Positions 1 to 5,797 of a stretch of DNA of 12,728 bases are shown here, one piece after another; position 1 is the first letter of the stretch, and every line of letters starts with the position of its first letter. The stretch comes from DASPJR01 sp035628505 (GTDB lineage: Bacteria; Planctomycetota; SZUA-567; H5-PLA8). The stretch is taken from assembly GCA_035628505.1 (NCBI GenBank), contig DASPJR010000219.1, forward strand, positions 1 through 12,728, read 5' to 3'. The position numbers and the translations under genes were made by a program. A model generated the notes under the pieces. It ran no database searches and was not told the DNA's origin. It saw only the letters and a program-made list of their open reading frames with translations.

Positions 1-360
1 CGGAATAATAGAGGAACAGCCCAGGCCTGCCGGGGTCATCGCACCGGAGAGACTCATGCCCACGGTCGCATGCGGAGCCAGCATCTTCTCGGTAAAAAGC
101 AGGCAGGCTTCGCGCAACCGCCCACCATTATAAGCCAGCAAGGCCGAATCGATCAGATCCGCCGCGCGTTCTTTTCCGGTGATTCCCGGCGGCTGCATTT
201 TCTTGCCGCGCAGGTAGGGATTATTGGTGTCATTGGGCCGACCGCCCTTGGCATGCAGGAATTCTTTGGATTGTACGCCGCGATTGCCCTTGCCCCACGC
301 CTGTGGACCGGGGCAGGCATGCCTTGCTTTTGGTTTCTGCGTGTGCGAGCGGGCTCCCAT
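1..360 (-). CDS. Deoxyhypusine-synthase-like protein (N-terminal part, cut by window edge)
   Basis: Read leftward from the ATG at 358-360, this frame stays open for 120 codons and runs off the window. Seen: a polar N-terminus of about 55 residues, then GKERAADLIDSALLAYNGG, REACLLFTEKML and SLSGAMTPAGLGCSSIIP. The GAMTPAGLG stretch after an ITGKERAADLID-type segment matches bacterial members of the deoxyhypusine synthase family. These are NAD-dependent spermidine-using enzymes; many bacterial members act in polyamine metabolism (for example homospermidine synthesis) because bacteria lack eIF5A. The catalytic lysine lies beyond the window, so activity cannot be judged. An AAGG about 8 nt before the ATG could serve as ribosome binding site. 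The start could instead be the downstream ATG of KKMQPPGITG, since the first ~55 residues are not typical of the family core. The gene is divergent from the M16 gene. Confidence 0.82.
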   Translation of the reverse strand, partial: MGARSHTQKPKARHACPGPQAWGKGNRGVQSKEFLHAKGGRPNDTNNPYLRGKKMQPPGITGKERAADLIDSALLAYNGGRLREACLLFTEKMLAPHATVGMSLSGAMTPAGLGCSSIIP

Positions 361-369
361 TGAAGACCT

Positions 370-394
370 TGTAGCGCAAGCTGTCAGCTTGCGC
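370..394 (+). repeat. Dispersed palindromic repeat, copy 1
   Basis: Contains a perfect 10-bp inverted repeat (GCGCAAGCTG / CAGCTTGCGC, 374-394) around a single T. A second copy of the 25-nt unit beginning TGTAGCGCAA lies in reverse orientation at 12479-12503 and matches at 21 of 25 positions. It resembles a REP-like intergenic hairpin. It sits just upstream of the deoxyhypusine-synthase-like start, so it would form in the 5' leader of that transcript. Confidence 0.75.
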
Positions 395-411
395 AATATA
401 TCCCTCACGTA

Positions 412-432
412 GCATGGGCGTCCCGCCCATGC
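412..432. repeat. Hairpin, 9-bp stem, in divergent spacer
   Basis: GCATGGGCG and CGCCCATGC form a perfect 9-bp inverted repeat around TCC. It lies 18 nt from the repeat at 370-394, so the 250-nt spacer 361-610 carries two strong hairpins in tandem. No T-run follows on either strand, so it is not a convincing terminator. I saw no clear promoter in the rest of the spacer. Confidence 0.6.
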
Positions 433-610
433 CGCCGCTGGGAACGCATGTCAAAAGTCGCAGAGCTAAACCGGCTCCTGCGTGCCTCGGCGTTTTACCG
501 TTAAACCTTTGCACGGGCCCGACACCGATGCTTGCACCACCGTTACGCCATTGCCCCACTGCAGCGCTTGCGCTACCTTAACAGTGGTTACCGGAGGCGC
601 GCTCATCATC

Positions 611-1873
611 ATGCTCGACACGTCCCATCAGGAAGTCGCAACACCGCCCAAGACAGTGGACACCGTACTCCCGTCCGGGCTGCGCTTTGTCGGAGAACGC
701 ATCGAACGCAGCCAGGCCGTTGCGCTGGCCATCCGCATTCCCGCCGGAGCCAAGGACGATCCGCCGAACAAGTTCGGTCTCGCGAACCTGGTCAAAGAGA
801 CACTTTTTAAAGGCACAAAGAAACGTGACGCGCGCAAACTGTCAGACGCGTTCGATTTTTACGGCATCCGCCACAGCGAGTATACGGCAACCGAAACGAC
901 GGTGATGCAGATCCGCTTTCTGCCCGAGCATCTCGTGAAAGCCATTGGATTGCTGCGAGAGGTCCTTTCACAGCCGGCGTTTCCACAGAAAGAATGCGAG
1001 ACAGCTAAGACGCAGTCGCTGCAGGAATTAAAGCACCTCGAAGACGATCCGTTCTCCAAGGTCGCCGTGGTACTCAAGGAGATTTTCTTCGGCTCGCAGT
1101 GGGGCCACTCGGACCTGGGCACCGAAACAAGCGTCCCCGAGATCACGCGTGGCGACATCCTCAATTTCTGGCAGGCGCAATTCATTCCGGCCGGATCGGT
1201 CGTAGCCGCCGCGGGCAAGTTTGATCCGGACGCGCTCGCCAAAGAGCTCGACACGATATTTGCCAAAACCAGCAGTCCCGCCTGGCCGGTTGAGTCACCC
1301 CCGCCCTTGCCGACGACGCATCTCAGGAAGCACCTCCCCAAGGACAGCCAGCAGACACAAATGACGCTGGCATTCCCGGCGGTGCCGCACAACCATCCCG
1401 ATTACTACACGCTGCGCACGGCAGTGGGCGTGCTCTCGGGCGGGATGAGCGGCCGGCTGTTCACTGAAGTCCGCGAAAAGCGAGCACTGGTTTACTCCGT
1501 GGGCGCGCACACTGTCTCGCTCCGTGGAGCGGGTGCCGTCTATGTTTTCGCCGGGACGACCACGCCGCGCGCCGCCGAGACGCTCAAAGTCATCAAAACC
1601 GAACTGGCCCGGCTGGGCGATGACGTGACGCAGGCAGAGATTGAGCGCGCGAAGATTGCACTGAAGGCGCATCTGCTGATGGACCAGGAGAGCACCAATC
1701 ACCGGGCGCGCGAGATGGTTGACGACGTATTTTTCGAAAACCGCATCGTGCCGCTGGCCGAAGTTATCGAGAAGATCAACCGAGTCACCGTCGCAGACGT
1801 GAAGAAATACTGGGCCGAGCACCCCTGGGACCCCTACACGCTGGTGACGCTGGGGCAGACGGAACTGGAGTAA
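611..1873 (+). CDS. M16-family peptidase homologue lacking the zinc motif (probable non-catalytic subunit)
   Basis: 420 residues if started at the ATG at 611, the usual length of a two-domain M16B protein; the frame is also open upstream to a GTG at 482, but that adds a non-homologous-looking leader. GGAGG at 593-597 is somewhat far (13 nt) from the ATG. Residues 56-69 read GLANLVKETLFKGT, which aligns with the M16 active-site segment GxxHxxEHxLFKGT, so H-x-x-E-H is replaced by N59-x-x-K62-E63 and zinc binding is not expected. The C-terminal half keeps GGMSGRLFTEVREKRALVYS (277-296), including the R291/Y295 pair that contacts substrate. In the known heterodimeric arrangement one M16 chain carries zinc and the other the R/Y pair; this looks like the latter. 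No signal peptide is evident. No zinc-bearing partner lies in the window. Confidence 0.88.
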   Translation: MLDTSHQEVATPPKTVDTVLPSGLRFVGERIERSQAVALAIRIPAGAKDDPPNKFGLANLVKETLFKGTKKRDARKLSDAFDFYGIRHSEYTATETTVMQIRFLPEHLVKAIGLLREVLSQPAFPQKECETAKTQSLQELKHLEDDPFSKVAVVLKEIFFGSQWGHSDLGTETSVPEITRGDILNFWQAQFIPAGSVVAAAGKFDPDALAKELDTIFAKTSSPAWPVESPPPLPTTHLRKHLPKDSQQTQMTLAFPAVPHNHPDYYTLRTAVGVLSGGMSGRLFTEVREKRALVYSVGAHTVSLRGAGAVYVFAGTTTPRAAETLKVIKTELARLGDDVTQAEIERAKIALKAHLLMDQESTNHRAREMVDDVFFENRIVPLAEVIEKINRVTVADVKKYWAEHPWDPYTLVTLGQTELE

Positions 1874-2040
1874 AATTCGAAACTCGAAATCCGAAACTCG
1901 AAACAAATTCAAAACAACAAGCGGGAATGCTCAAAACACTGCGGATTCGATCATTGGGGTTTTGAACATTGGAGTTTGTTTCGGATTTTGAAATTCGGAT
2001 TTGGATTTTTATCCCTTGGCGCCTTGGCGTCTTGGCGGTT
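1874..2040. repeat. Intergenic imperfect inverted repeat plus CTTGGCG triplication
   Basis: The left arm (about 1876-1915) is built of TTCGAAACTCGAAATCCGAA-type words. The right arm (about 1959-2008) contains GTTTTGAACATTGGAGTTTG and TTTCGGATTTTGAAATTCGG, which are imperfect reverse complements of the left arm. Three 8-nt direct repeats follow at 2014-2037: CCTTGGCG, CCTTGGCG and TCTTGGCG. The A/T-rich composition contrasts with the flanking genes. It fills nearly the whole spacer between the M16 gene and the DAHP synthase gene, leaving only the Shine-Dalgarno region. Confidence 0.7.
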
Positions 2041-2067
2041 TGAAAAGAAAGTTCAGGAGCAGAGCAG

Positions 2068-3111
2068 ATGATTCTTGTTTTAAAGATCGGCGCGTCCAAG
2101 GCGGAAGTTGAACACGCCGAAGAGCGGCTGAAAGAAATCGGGCTTAAGCCGCACACGCTCTTTGGCGTGGAGCGCACCGTCATCGCGGCCATCGGCGATG
2201 AACGCGTCACGACATCTGAAGAACTGGCCTCCATCCCCGGCGTCGAAAAAGTCCTGCCCATTCTGGCGCCGTACAAACTCGCGAGCAAAGAAGTGAATCC
2301 CACACCCTCGGTCTTCGAAATCGGCGGCGACAGCCAGGTCAAATCCGCCTGCAACAAAGTCTCCTTTGGCGGCCAGTTCATCCCCGTCATCGCCGGACCG
2401 TGCTCCGTCGAAGGCCGCGCGCAAATTCTCGAAGTCGCTCAGGCGGTGAAAGAAGCGGGCGCCAGCGCGCTGCGTGCAGGCGCGTTCAAGCCGCGCACGA
2501 GTCCCTACCAATTTCAAGGGCTGGCCGAAGAGGGCCTTGAGTACCTTGCCGAAGCGCGCGAAGCGACAGGCCTGCCGATCGTCACGGAGGTTTTAACACC
2601 AGCCGATGTGCCGCTGGTGGCCAAGTACGCCGACTGCCTGCAGATCGGCACACGCAATATGCAGAATTTTTTACTGCTCAAAGCCTGCGGCGCAGTGAAG
2701 ACACCGGTGCTGCTCAAGCGCGGCATGAGCGCGACGCTCGAAGAATATCTGCTCGCGGCCGAATACATACTCACAGGCGGTAACAAGCGAGTGTTGCTCT
2801 GCGAGCGCGGCATCCGCACGTTTGAGAATTATGTCCGCAACACGTTCGCGCTGGCGATGGTTCCGGCGCTGAAAGAAAAGTCACATCTGCCCGTCCTGGC
2901 CGACCCCAGCCACGGCACGGGGGTGCGCAGCCTCGTCCCCGCGATGACCAAAGCGTCCGTCGCCTGCGGCGCCGATGGCATCCTCATCGAAGTGCACTGC
3001 AACCCCGAGAAAGCCATGACTGACGGCGCGCAAACGTTGAGCGTCGCCGACTTCGCCAAGTTGATGAAGGAGTCCCGCGCTGTGGCTGAAGCTGTCGGAC
3101 GCAAGATGTAA
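2068..3111 (+). CDS. aroF: 3-deoxy-7-phosphoheptulonate (DAHP) synthase, type I beta
   Basis: Condenses phosphoenolpyruvate and erythrose 4-phosphate to DAHP, the first step of the shikimate pathway to aromatic amino acids; cytoplasmic. The 347-residue protein begins with a ferredoxin-like regulatory domain (about 1-70, MILVLKIGASKAEVEHAEER), as in the Thermotoga-type enzymes where it mediates feedback control. The TIM-barrel core follows, with AGPCSVE, GAFKPRTSPYQFQG, EVLTPADV, QIGTRNMQNF, LLKRGMSATLEEYL, LCERGIRTFE and LADPSHGTG. These include the phosphate-binding KPRTSPY loop and the Cys, His, Glu and Asp candidates for metal binding. AGGAG at 2055-2059 sits 8 nt before the ATG, supporting this start. 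It appears monocistronic, flanked by repeat-rich spacers. Confidence 0.96.
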   Translation: MILVLKIGASKAEVEHAEERLKEIGLKPHTLFGVERTVIAAIGDERVTTSEELASIPGVEKVLPILAPYKLASKEVNPTPSVFEIGGDSQVKSACNKVSFGGQFIPVIAGPCSVEGRAQILEVAQAVKEAGASALRAGAFKPRTSPYQFQGLAEEGLEYLAEAREATGLPIVTEVLTPADVPLVAKYADCLQIGTRNMQNFLLLKACGAVKTPVLLKRGMSATLEEYLLAAEYILTGGNKRVLLCERGIRTFENYVRNTFALAMVPALKEKSHLPVLADPSHGTGVRSLVPAMTKASVACGADGILIEVHCNPEKAMTDGAQTLSVADFAKLMKESRAVAEAVGRKM

Positions 3112-3120
3112 CTGCTACAA

Positions 3121-3271
3121 CACAAAGACGCGAAGACTCGAAGACACTAAGAAGAACGACACTTCATGATGGGCCAGCTCTGAGCCAACATTTCCATGCA
3201 CAAACAAAAACGTCGAGGATAGCTCCTCGACGTTCTTTTAAATCTTAGCGTCTTTGCGACTTTGCGTGAGA
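3121..3271. repeat. Intergenic imperfect inverted repeat flanking a terminator
   Basis: The left arm (about 3121-3157) is a 9-nt-periodic series of CACAAAGAC / GCGAAGACT / CGAAGACAC-type words ending in AAGAACG. The right arm (about 3231-3270) is its imperfect reverse complement, including CTTAGCGTCTTTGCGACTTT. The arms enclose the perfect hairpin at 3209-3234, so the whole convergent spacer between the DAHP synthase gene and the MshEN gene could fold into one long stem. Confidence 0.65.
3209..3240. terminator. Bidirectional Rho-independent terminator
   Basis: AACGTCGAGGA (3209-3219) and TCCTCGACGTT (3224-3234) form a perfect 11-bp stem with loop TAGC. CTTTTA follows on the plus strand, and the plus-strand A-run at 3205-3210 gives a T-run on the minus strand. 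It lies between two convergent genes, the DAHP synthase gene and the MshEN gene, and can serve both. Confidence 0.88.
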
Positions 3272-3279
3272 CGAGCCGT

Positions 3280-3774
3280 TTACTTCGTCAATTTTTTCTG
3301 AATATCTTCCCACGGCGCCTGGAAGACTTTGATTTCGAGGCCGGTTTGCGTCTCGATGTGGCGGATGACATTGCGCTGGGACGGGTTTGAAAGCGCCACG
3401 CACAGCATCTTCCCGAGTTTTTCAAAAGCGATAGCTTCGTGCTGGCGGCAGAAATCCATGTCCACTAATGCCACAGCTTCACGCTGAACCGGGAAAAATC
3501 GCAAATACACACGCGGCACGTGCGTCTGCTTCTTCAGCGCCGCAGCCAGGGCCTCAGCGCTCAATCCAAACTCGTCTCTCAAGATGCGCCCGATGGGCAC
3601 AAAGGACTTACGTTGATGCGCCAGGGCCTGATCCAGCTTCTCGCGCGTGATGGCGCCCGAGGCGATCAGGATCTTACCCAGCGGATCAGATTCTTTTTTG
3701 GACGCGGAAGGGCCATGTTCCTCGCCACTTCCAGGGGCCGGTCGGACAGGAGGGATTCTTCTCGGCGTTGCCAT
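3280..3774 (-). CDS. Stand-alone MshEN / GspE N-terminal domain protein
   Basis: 164 residues from the ATG at 3772-3774; a longer TTG start at 3864 adds 30 residues without family character. After a proline-rich N-terminus, LGKILIASGAITREKLDQAL and IGRILRDEFGLSAEALAAAL with their following residues are two tandem copies of the ~24-residue motif of MshEN domains, each ending in Q. The second half (VYLRFFPVQREAVALVDMDF onward) is the rest of the N-terminal domain of type II secretion / type IV pilus ATPases. The Walker ATPase region is absent, and the protein stops cleanly at the domain boundary. MshEN domains of this type can bind cyclic di-GMP. The residue before LG/IG is Pro in both copies rather than the Arg of the best binders, so binding is uncertain. 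The likely role is adaptor or sensor for secretion or motility, by inference. No clear Shine-Dalgarno is seen. Confidence 0.8.
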   Translation of the reverse strand: MATPRRIPPVRPAPGSGEEHGPSASKKESDPLGKILIASGAITREKLDQALAHQRKSFVPIGRILRDEFGLSAEALAAALKKQTHVPRVYLRFFPVQREAVALVDMDFCRQHEAIAFEKLGKMLCVALSNPSQRNVIRHIETQTGLEIKVFQAPWEDIQKKLTK

Positions 3775-3849
3775 GACAGTAGAATTAACACCGGCGCCAC
3801 AAGTTGCAAGAGCATTCGAGAATCGATCTGCTCTCGCTGTTGCAGCTTG

Positions 3850-3862
3850 CACTTTAAGTGCC
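3850..3862. promoter_or_regulatory. Short palindrome upstream of the MshEN gene
   Basis: GCACTTTAAGTGC is a perfect 6-bp inverted repeat around one base, 76 nt upstream of the MshEN start. It could be an operator, but chance is not excluded. The rest of the 259-nt divergent spacer (3775-4033) holds the promoter and operators of the metal operon. Confidence 0.25.
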
Positions 3863-3928
3863 AAAGGCTGCTGCTCTTACAGCATGTGAAAAACTGCCCG
3901 CGTGTGCACCGTTCGTGCAAAATATGTC

Positions 3929-3957
3929 TTGACATAATGCGCCCCCACCCTTAAAAG
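3929..3957 (+). promoter_or_regulatory. Sigma70-type promoter of the metal-uptake operon
   Basis: TTGACA (3929-3934) is a perfect -35 box, followed after 17 bp by TAAAAG (3952-3957, 4 of 6 to consensus). Transcription would start near 3964, inside the tandem palindromes, giving a leader of about 70 nt before the GTG at 4034. A matching layout (TTGACG, 17 bp, TAAAAG) occurs at 11270-11298. Confidence 0.65.
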
Positions 3958-3986
3958 TTAGCCTTGGCTAAGTTAGCCGTGGCTAA
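3958..3986. promoter_or_regulatory. Two tandem DtxR/MntR-type operators
   Basis: TTAGCCTTGGCTAA (3958-3971) and TTAGCCGTGGCTAA (3973-3986) are perfect 6+6 palindromes with centres 15 bp apart. They start immediately after the -10 box and cover the predicted transcription start. The TTAGCC half-site resembles the TTAGG/TAGCC-rich operators of DtxR-family repressors. The next gene encodes a regulator of that family, so metal-dependent autorepression is the natural inference. Confidence 0.75.
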
Positions 3987-4033
3987 GTTTTGAACTGTAA
4001 CTTTTCGAGCCCTACATCGCGAGGCGACGTTTC

Positions 4034-4609
4034 GTGAGCAGCAGTGCTAAGAATTCTGGTCCAGACCGGGCTCCGCGCGCCAAGACCGCCGCGCGCCGGC
4101 GCCTGTCGGCCAACATGGAAGATTACCTCGAAGCCATCTACCGCCTCTCCGGCGAAAACGGGGTCTCGCGCGTTTCCAGCATCGCTGAAGCTGTCGGCGT
4201 CAAACGTCCCAGCGTTTCAAAGGCGTTGAAGTGGCTGCAGCGCGAAGGGCTCGTGACGCATACGCCCTACGGCGGCGCGGCGGTGACGGTGCTCGGCAAA
4301 CAGGTCGCGCAGGCGCAGGTCAAAAGCCACCGCGCCCTCACCCGCTTTCTCGAGCAGGTGCTGGCGCTGCGGCCGGAGCTGGCCGAGCACGACGCCTGCC
4401 TGATGGAACACGCGATCAGCCCCGAGACCGTCGAACGCTTGGTTCAGTTCATTGACTATCTCGATCAGCATGCCAGTGGCGCCACGCGTGAGTTCCGCGC
4501 CACGCTGAAGCTGGAACCGGCGGAAATTGCCGCGGGCGGCAAACGTCACCGCAAAAAGAAGGAGTCGGACCGCAACGCGCCCGAGCGCGTGTGGACCTCG
4601 CGCGTTTAA
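4034..4609 (+). CDS. DtxR/MntR-family metal-dependent transcriptional regulator
   Basis: 191 residues from a GTG preceded by GAGG at 4021-4024. A basic 24-residue N-terminal extension is followed by a winged helix: ANMEDYLEAIYRLS, then VSSIAEAVGVKRPSVSKALK as the HTH, then GLVTHTPYGGAAVTVLGKQV as the wing. The dimerisation/metal region follows (HRALTRFLEQVL, HDACLMEHAISPETVERL). By alignment to known members, metal ligands are D30, E33, H99, C122, E125 and H126. D30/E33 resembles the MntR first site, while C122-x-x-E-H resembles DtxR/IdeR. The C-terminal SH3-like domain and the PHG-PIP motif are absent, replaced by a basic tail (about 150-191). It is the first gene of the metal-uptake operon and probably represses it through the palindromes at 3958-3986. 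Whether it senses Mn, Fe or Zn cannot be decided here. Confidence 0.92.
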   Translation: MSSSAKNSGPDRAPRAKTAARRRLSANMEDYLEAIYRLSGENGVSRVSSIAEAVGVKRPSVSKALKWLQREGLVTHTPYGGAAVTVLGKQVAQAQVKSHRALTRFLEQVLALRPELAEHDACLMEHAISPETVERLVQFIDYLDQHASGATREFRATLKLEPAEIAAGGKRHRKKKESDRNAPERVWTSRV

Positions 4610-4680
4610 TCCCGCGCCGGGTTTTGTTTTTATGGAACAAGAGTTAGCCAAGAGAAACTTTTAGAAAGGGAGACCAGAGG

Positions 4681-5646
4681 ATGAAACCAGACTTTCGACT
4701 GCTCGCACTCGGTGCCATGATGTGCCTGGGCGTTTTGCTTACCGGGTGCGGTGGTGCTAATCCCGCATCAACCGGGACCACAACGCCCGTTGCGCGCGGG
4801 GACGGACCACTGAAGGCGGTCTGCACCGTTGGGATGATCGCGGACATTGTTCAACGCGTCGGCGGCAAACACGTGCAGGTTCAGTCGCTGATGGGCCCCG
4901 GAACCGATCCGCACCTGTACAAAGCACGTGAAGACGACAGCCGTGCGCTGAGCGGCGCCGATGTGATTTTTTACGTGGGCTTGAATCTTGAAGGCAAGAT
5001 GTCGGACCTGTTCGTGAAAATGCAGCGCAAGAAGCCAGTGTTCGCCATGTCCGACCCGGAGTACATCGATCCCAAGCTGCTGCGCGAACCGCCAGAGATG
5101 GAAGGCCACTATGATCCGCACATCTGGTTCGATGTATCGCTGTGGATGAAGAGCGCCGAACGCGTGCGCGACGCGCTCGCCGAAGTCGATCGCGCTCACG
5201 CCGATGATTACAAGAAGAATGCCGAAGCGCTGCTTAAAGAAATGGGCGAATTGCACGAATGGTGCAAGAAGGAGCTGGCCACCATTCCGCAGGAACGCCG
5301 CATCCTGATCACAGCGCACGACGCGTTCGGCTATTTCGGCCGGGCGTACGGCGTGGAGGTGCGCGGTATTCAGGGCATCAGCACCGAAGACCAGGCGCCG
5401 GTCGCGGCGATCAATGAACTGGTCGACCTGATTGTCACACGCAAGGTAAAAGCTGTTTTCGTCGAATCGAGCGTACCGCGTAAAAACATCGAGGCGCTCC
5501 TGGAAGGCTGCAAAGCCCGCGGCCACACCATTGTCATCGGCGGCGAACTGTTCAGCGACGCCATGGGCGAAGCCGACAAGCCCGAAGGCACTTACATCGG
5601 CATGGTGAAACACAACGTTGAGACGATCGTAAAGGCGCTGAAGTAA
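4681..5646 (+). CDS. troA: Metal ABC transporter substrate-binding lipoprotein (TroA/ZnuA type, cluster A-I)
   Basis: Captures a divalent metal outside the inner membrane and delivers it to the permeases. The 321-residue protein starts with a signal peptide and lipobox (LLTGC, lipidated Cys23). Metal ligands expected by family alignment are H78 (GTDPHLY), H147 (YDPHIWFD), H213 (TAHDAFGYF) and D293 (LFSDAMG), the three-His-one-Asp set of TroA. The third ligand is His rather than the Glu of PsaA-type manganese binders. The long His-rich loop of classical ZnuA is missing; only EMEGHYDPH precedes the second ligand. YFGRAYGVEVRGIQGISTED is typical of the family. GGGAG at 4668-4672, 8 nt upstream, fixes the start. 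It follows the regulator by 71 nt; the ATPase comes 151 nt downstream behind a repeat. The symbol is by family resemblance only. Confidence 0.93.
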   Translation: MKPDFRLLALGAMMCLGVLLTGCGGANPASTGTTTPVARGDGPLKAVCTVGMIADIVQRVGGKHVQVQSLMGPGTDPHLYKAREDDSRALSGADVIFYVGLNLEGKMSDLFVKMQRKKPVFAMSDPEYIDPKLLREPPEMEGHYDPHIWFDVSLWMKSAERVRDALAEVDRAHADDYKKNAEALLKEMGELHEWCKKELATIPQERRILITAHDAFGYFGRAYGVEVRGIQGISTEDQAPVAAINELVDLIVTRKVKAVFVESSVPRKNIEALLEGCKARGHTIVIGGELFSDAMGEADKPEGTYIGMVKHNVETIVKALK

Positions 5647-5655
5647 CGGAACAAC

Positions 5656-5782
5656 GGAGCACGACTTCAACACGGAGACACGGAGATCACGAAGATCACG
5701 GAGAACGAGGAGGAAAACTAAATATCCGTCCTCTGTCCCTGTGAGTTCTCTGTGCCTCTGTATTGAAGTCGTGTTCAACTCC
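5656..5782. repeat. Inverted-repeat element inside the metal operon
   Basis: CACGACTTCAA (5660-5670) and TTGAAGTCGTG (5763-5773) form a perfect 11-bp outer stem. Inside, the left arm is a 9-nt-periodic CACGGAGACACGGAGATCAC series and the right arm (about 5728-5762) is CTCTGT/TCTCTGTGCCTCTG, an imperfect reverse complement. It fills the 151-nt gap between the binding-protein and ATPase genes and would form a long hairpin in the operon mRNA. No T-run follows it. Confidence 0.75.
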
Positions 5783-5797
5783 TTCGAATGGTGAAAA

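Noticed and set aside
482..610. GTG at 482 as the M16 start, giving a 463-residue protein
   Set aside because: The added 43 residues resemble no M16 N-terminus or signal peptide, while the ATG at 611 gives the normal family length and follows GGAGG at 593-597.
2014..2037. Three CTTGGCG repeats considered as a CRISPR or iteron array
   Set aside because: Units are 8 nt, directly abutting and lack spacers; no replication genes or cas genes are near.
4611..4630. CCCG/CGGG hairpin followed by TTTTGTTTTT after the regulator gene
   Set aside because: The stem is only 4 bp around a 3-nt loop; too weak to call a terminator, although partial attenuation is conceivable.
4768..5778. Long minus-strand open frame across the binding-protein gene
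   Set aside because: It is antisense to a well-supported gene, shows no family motifs and follows from the G/C-rich codon pattern.
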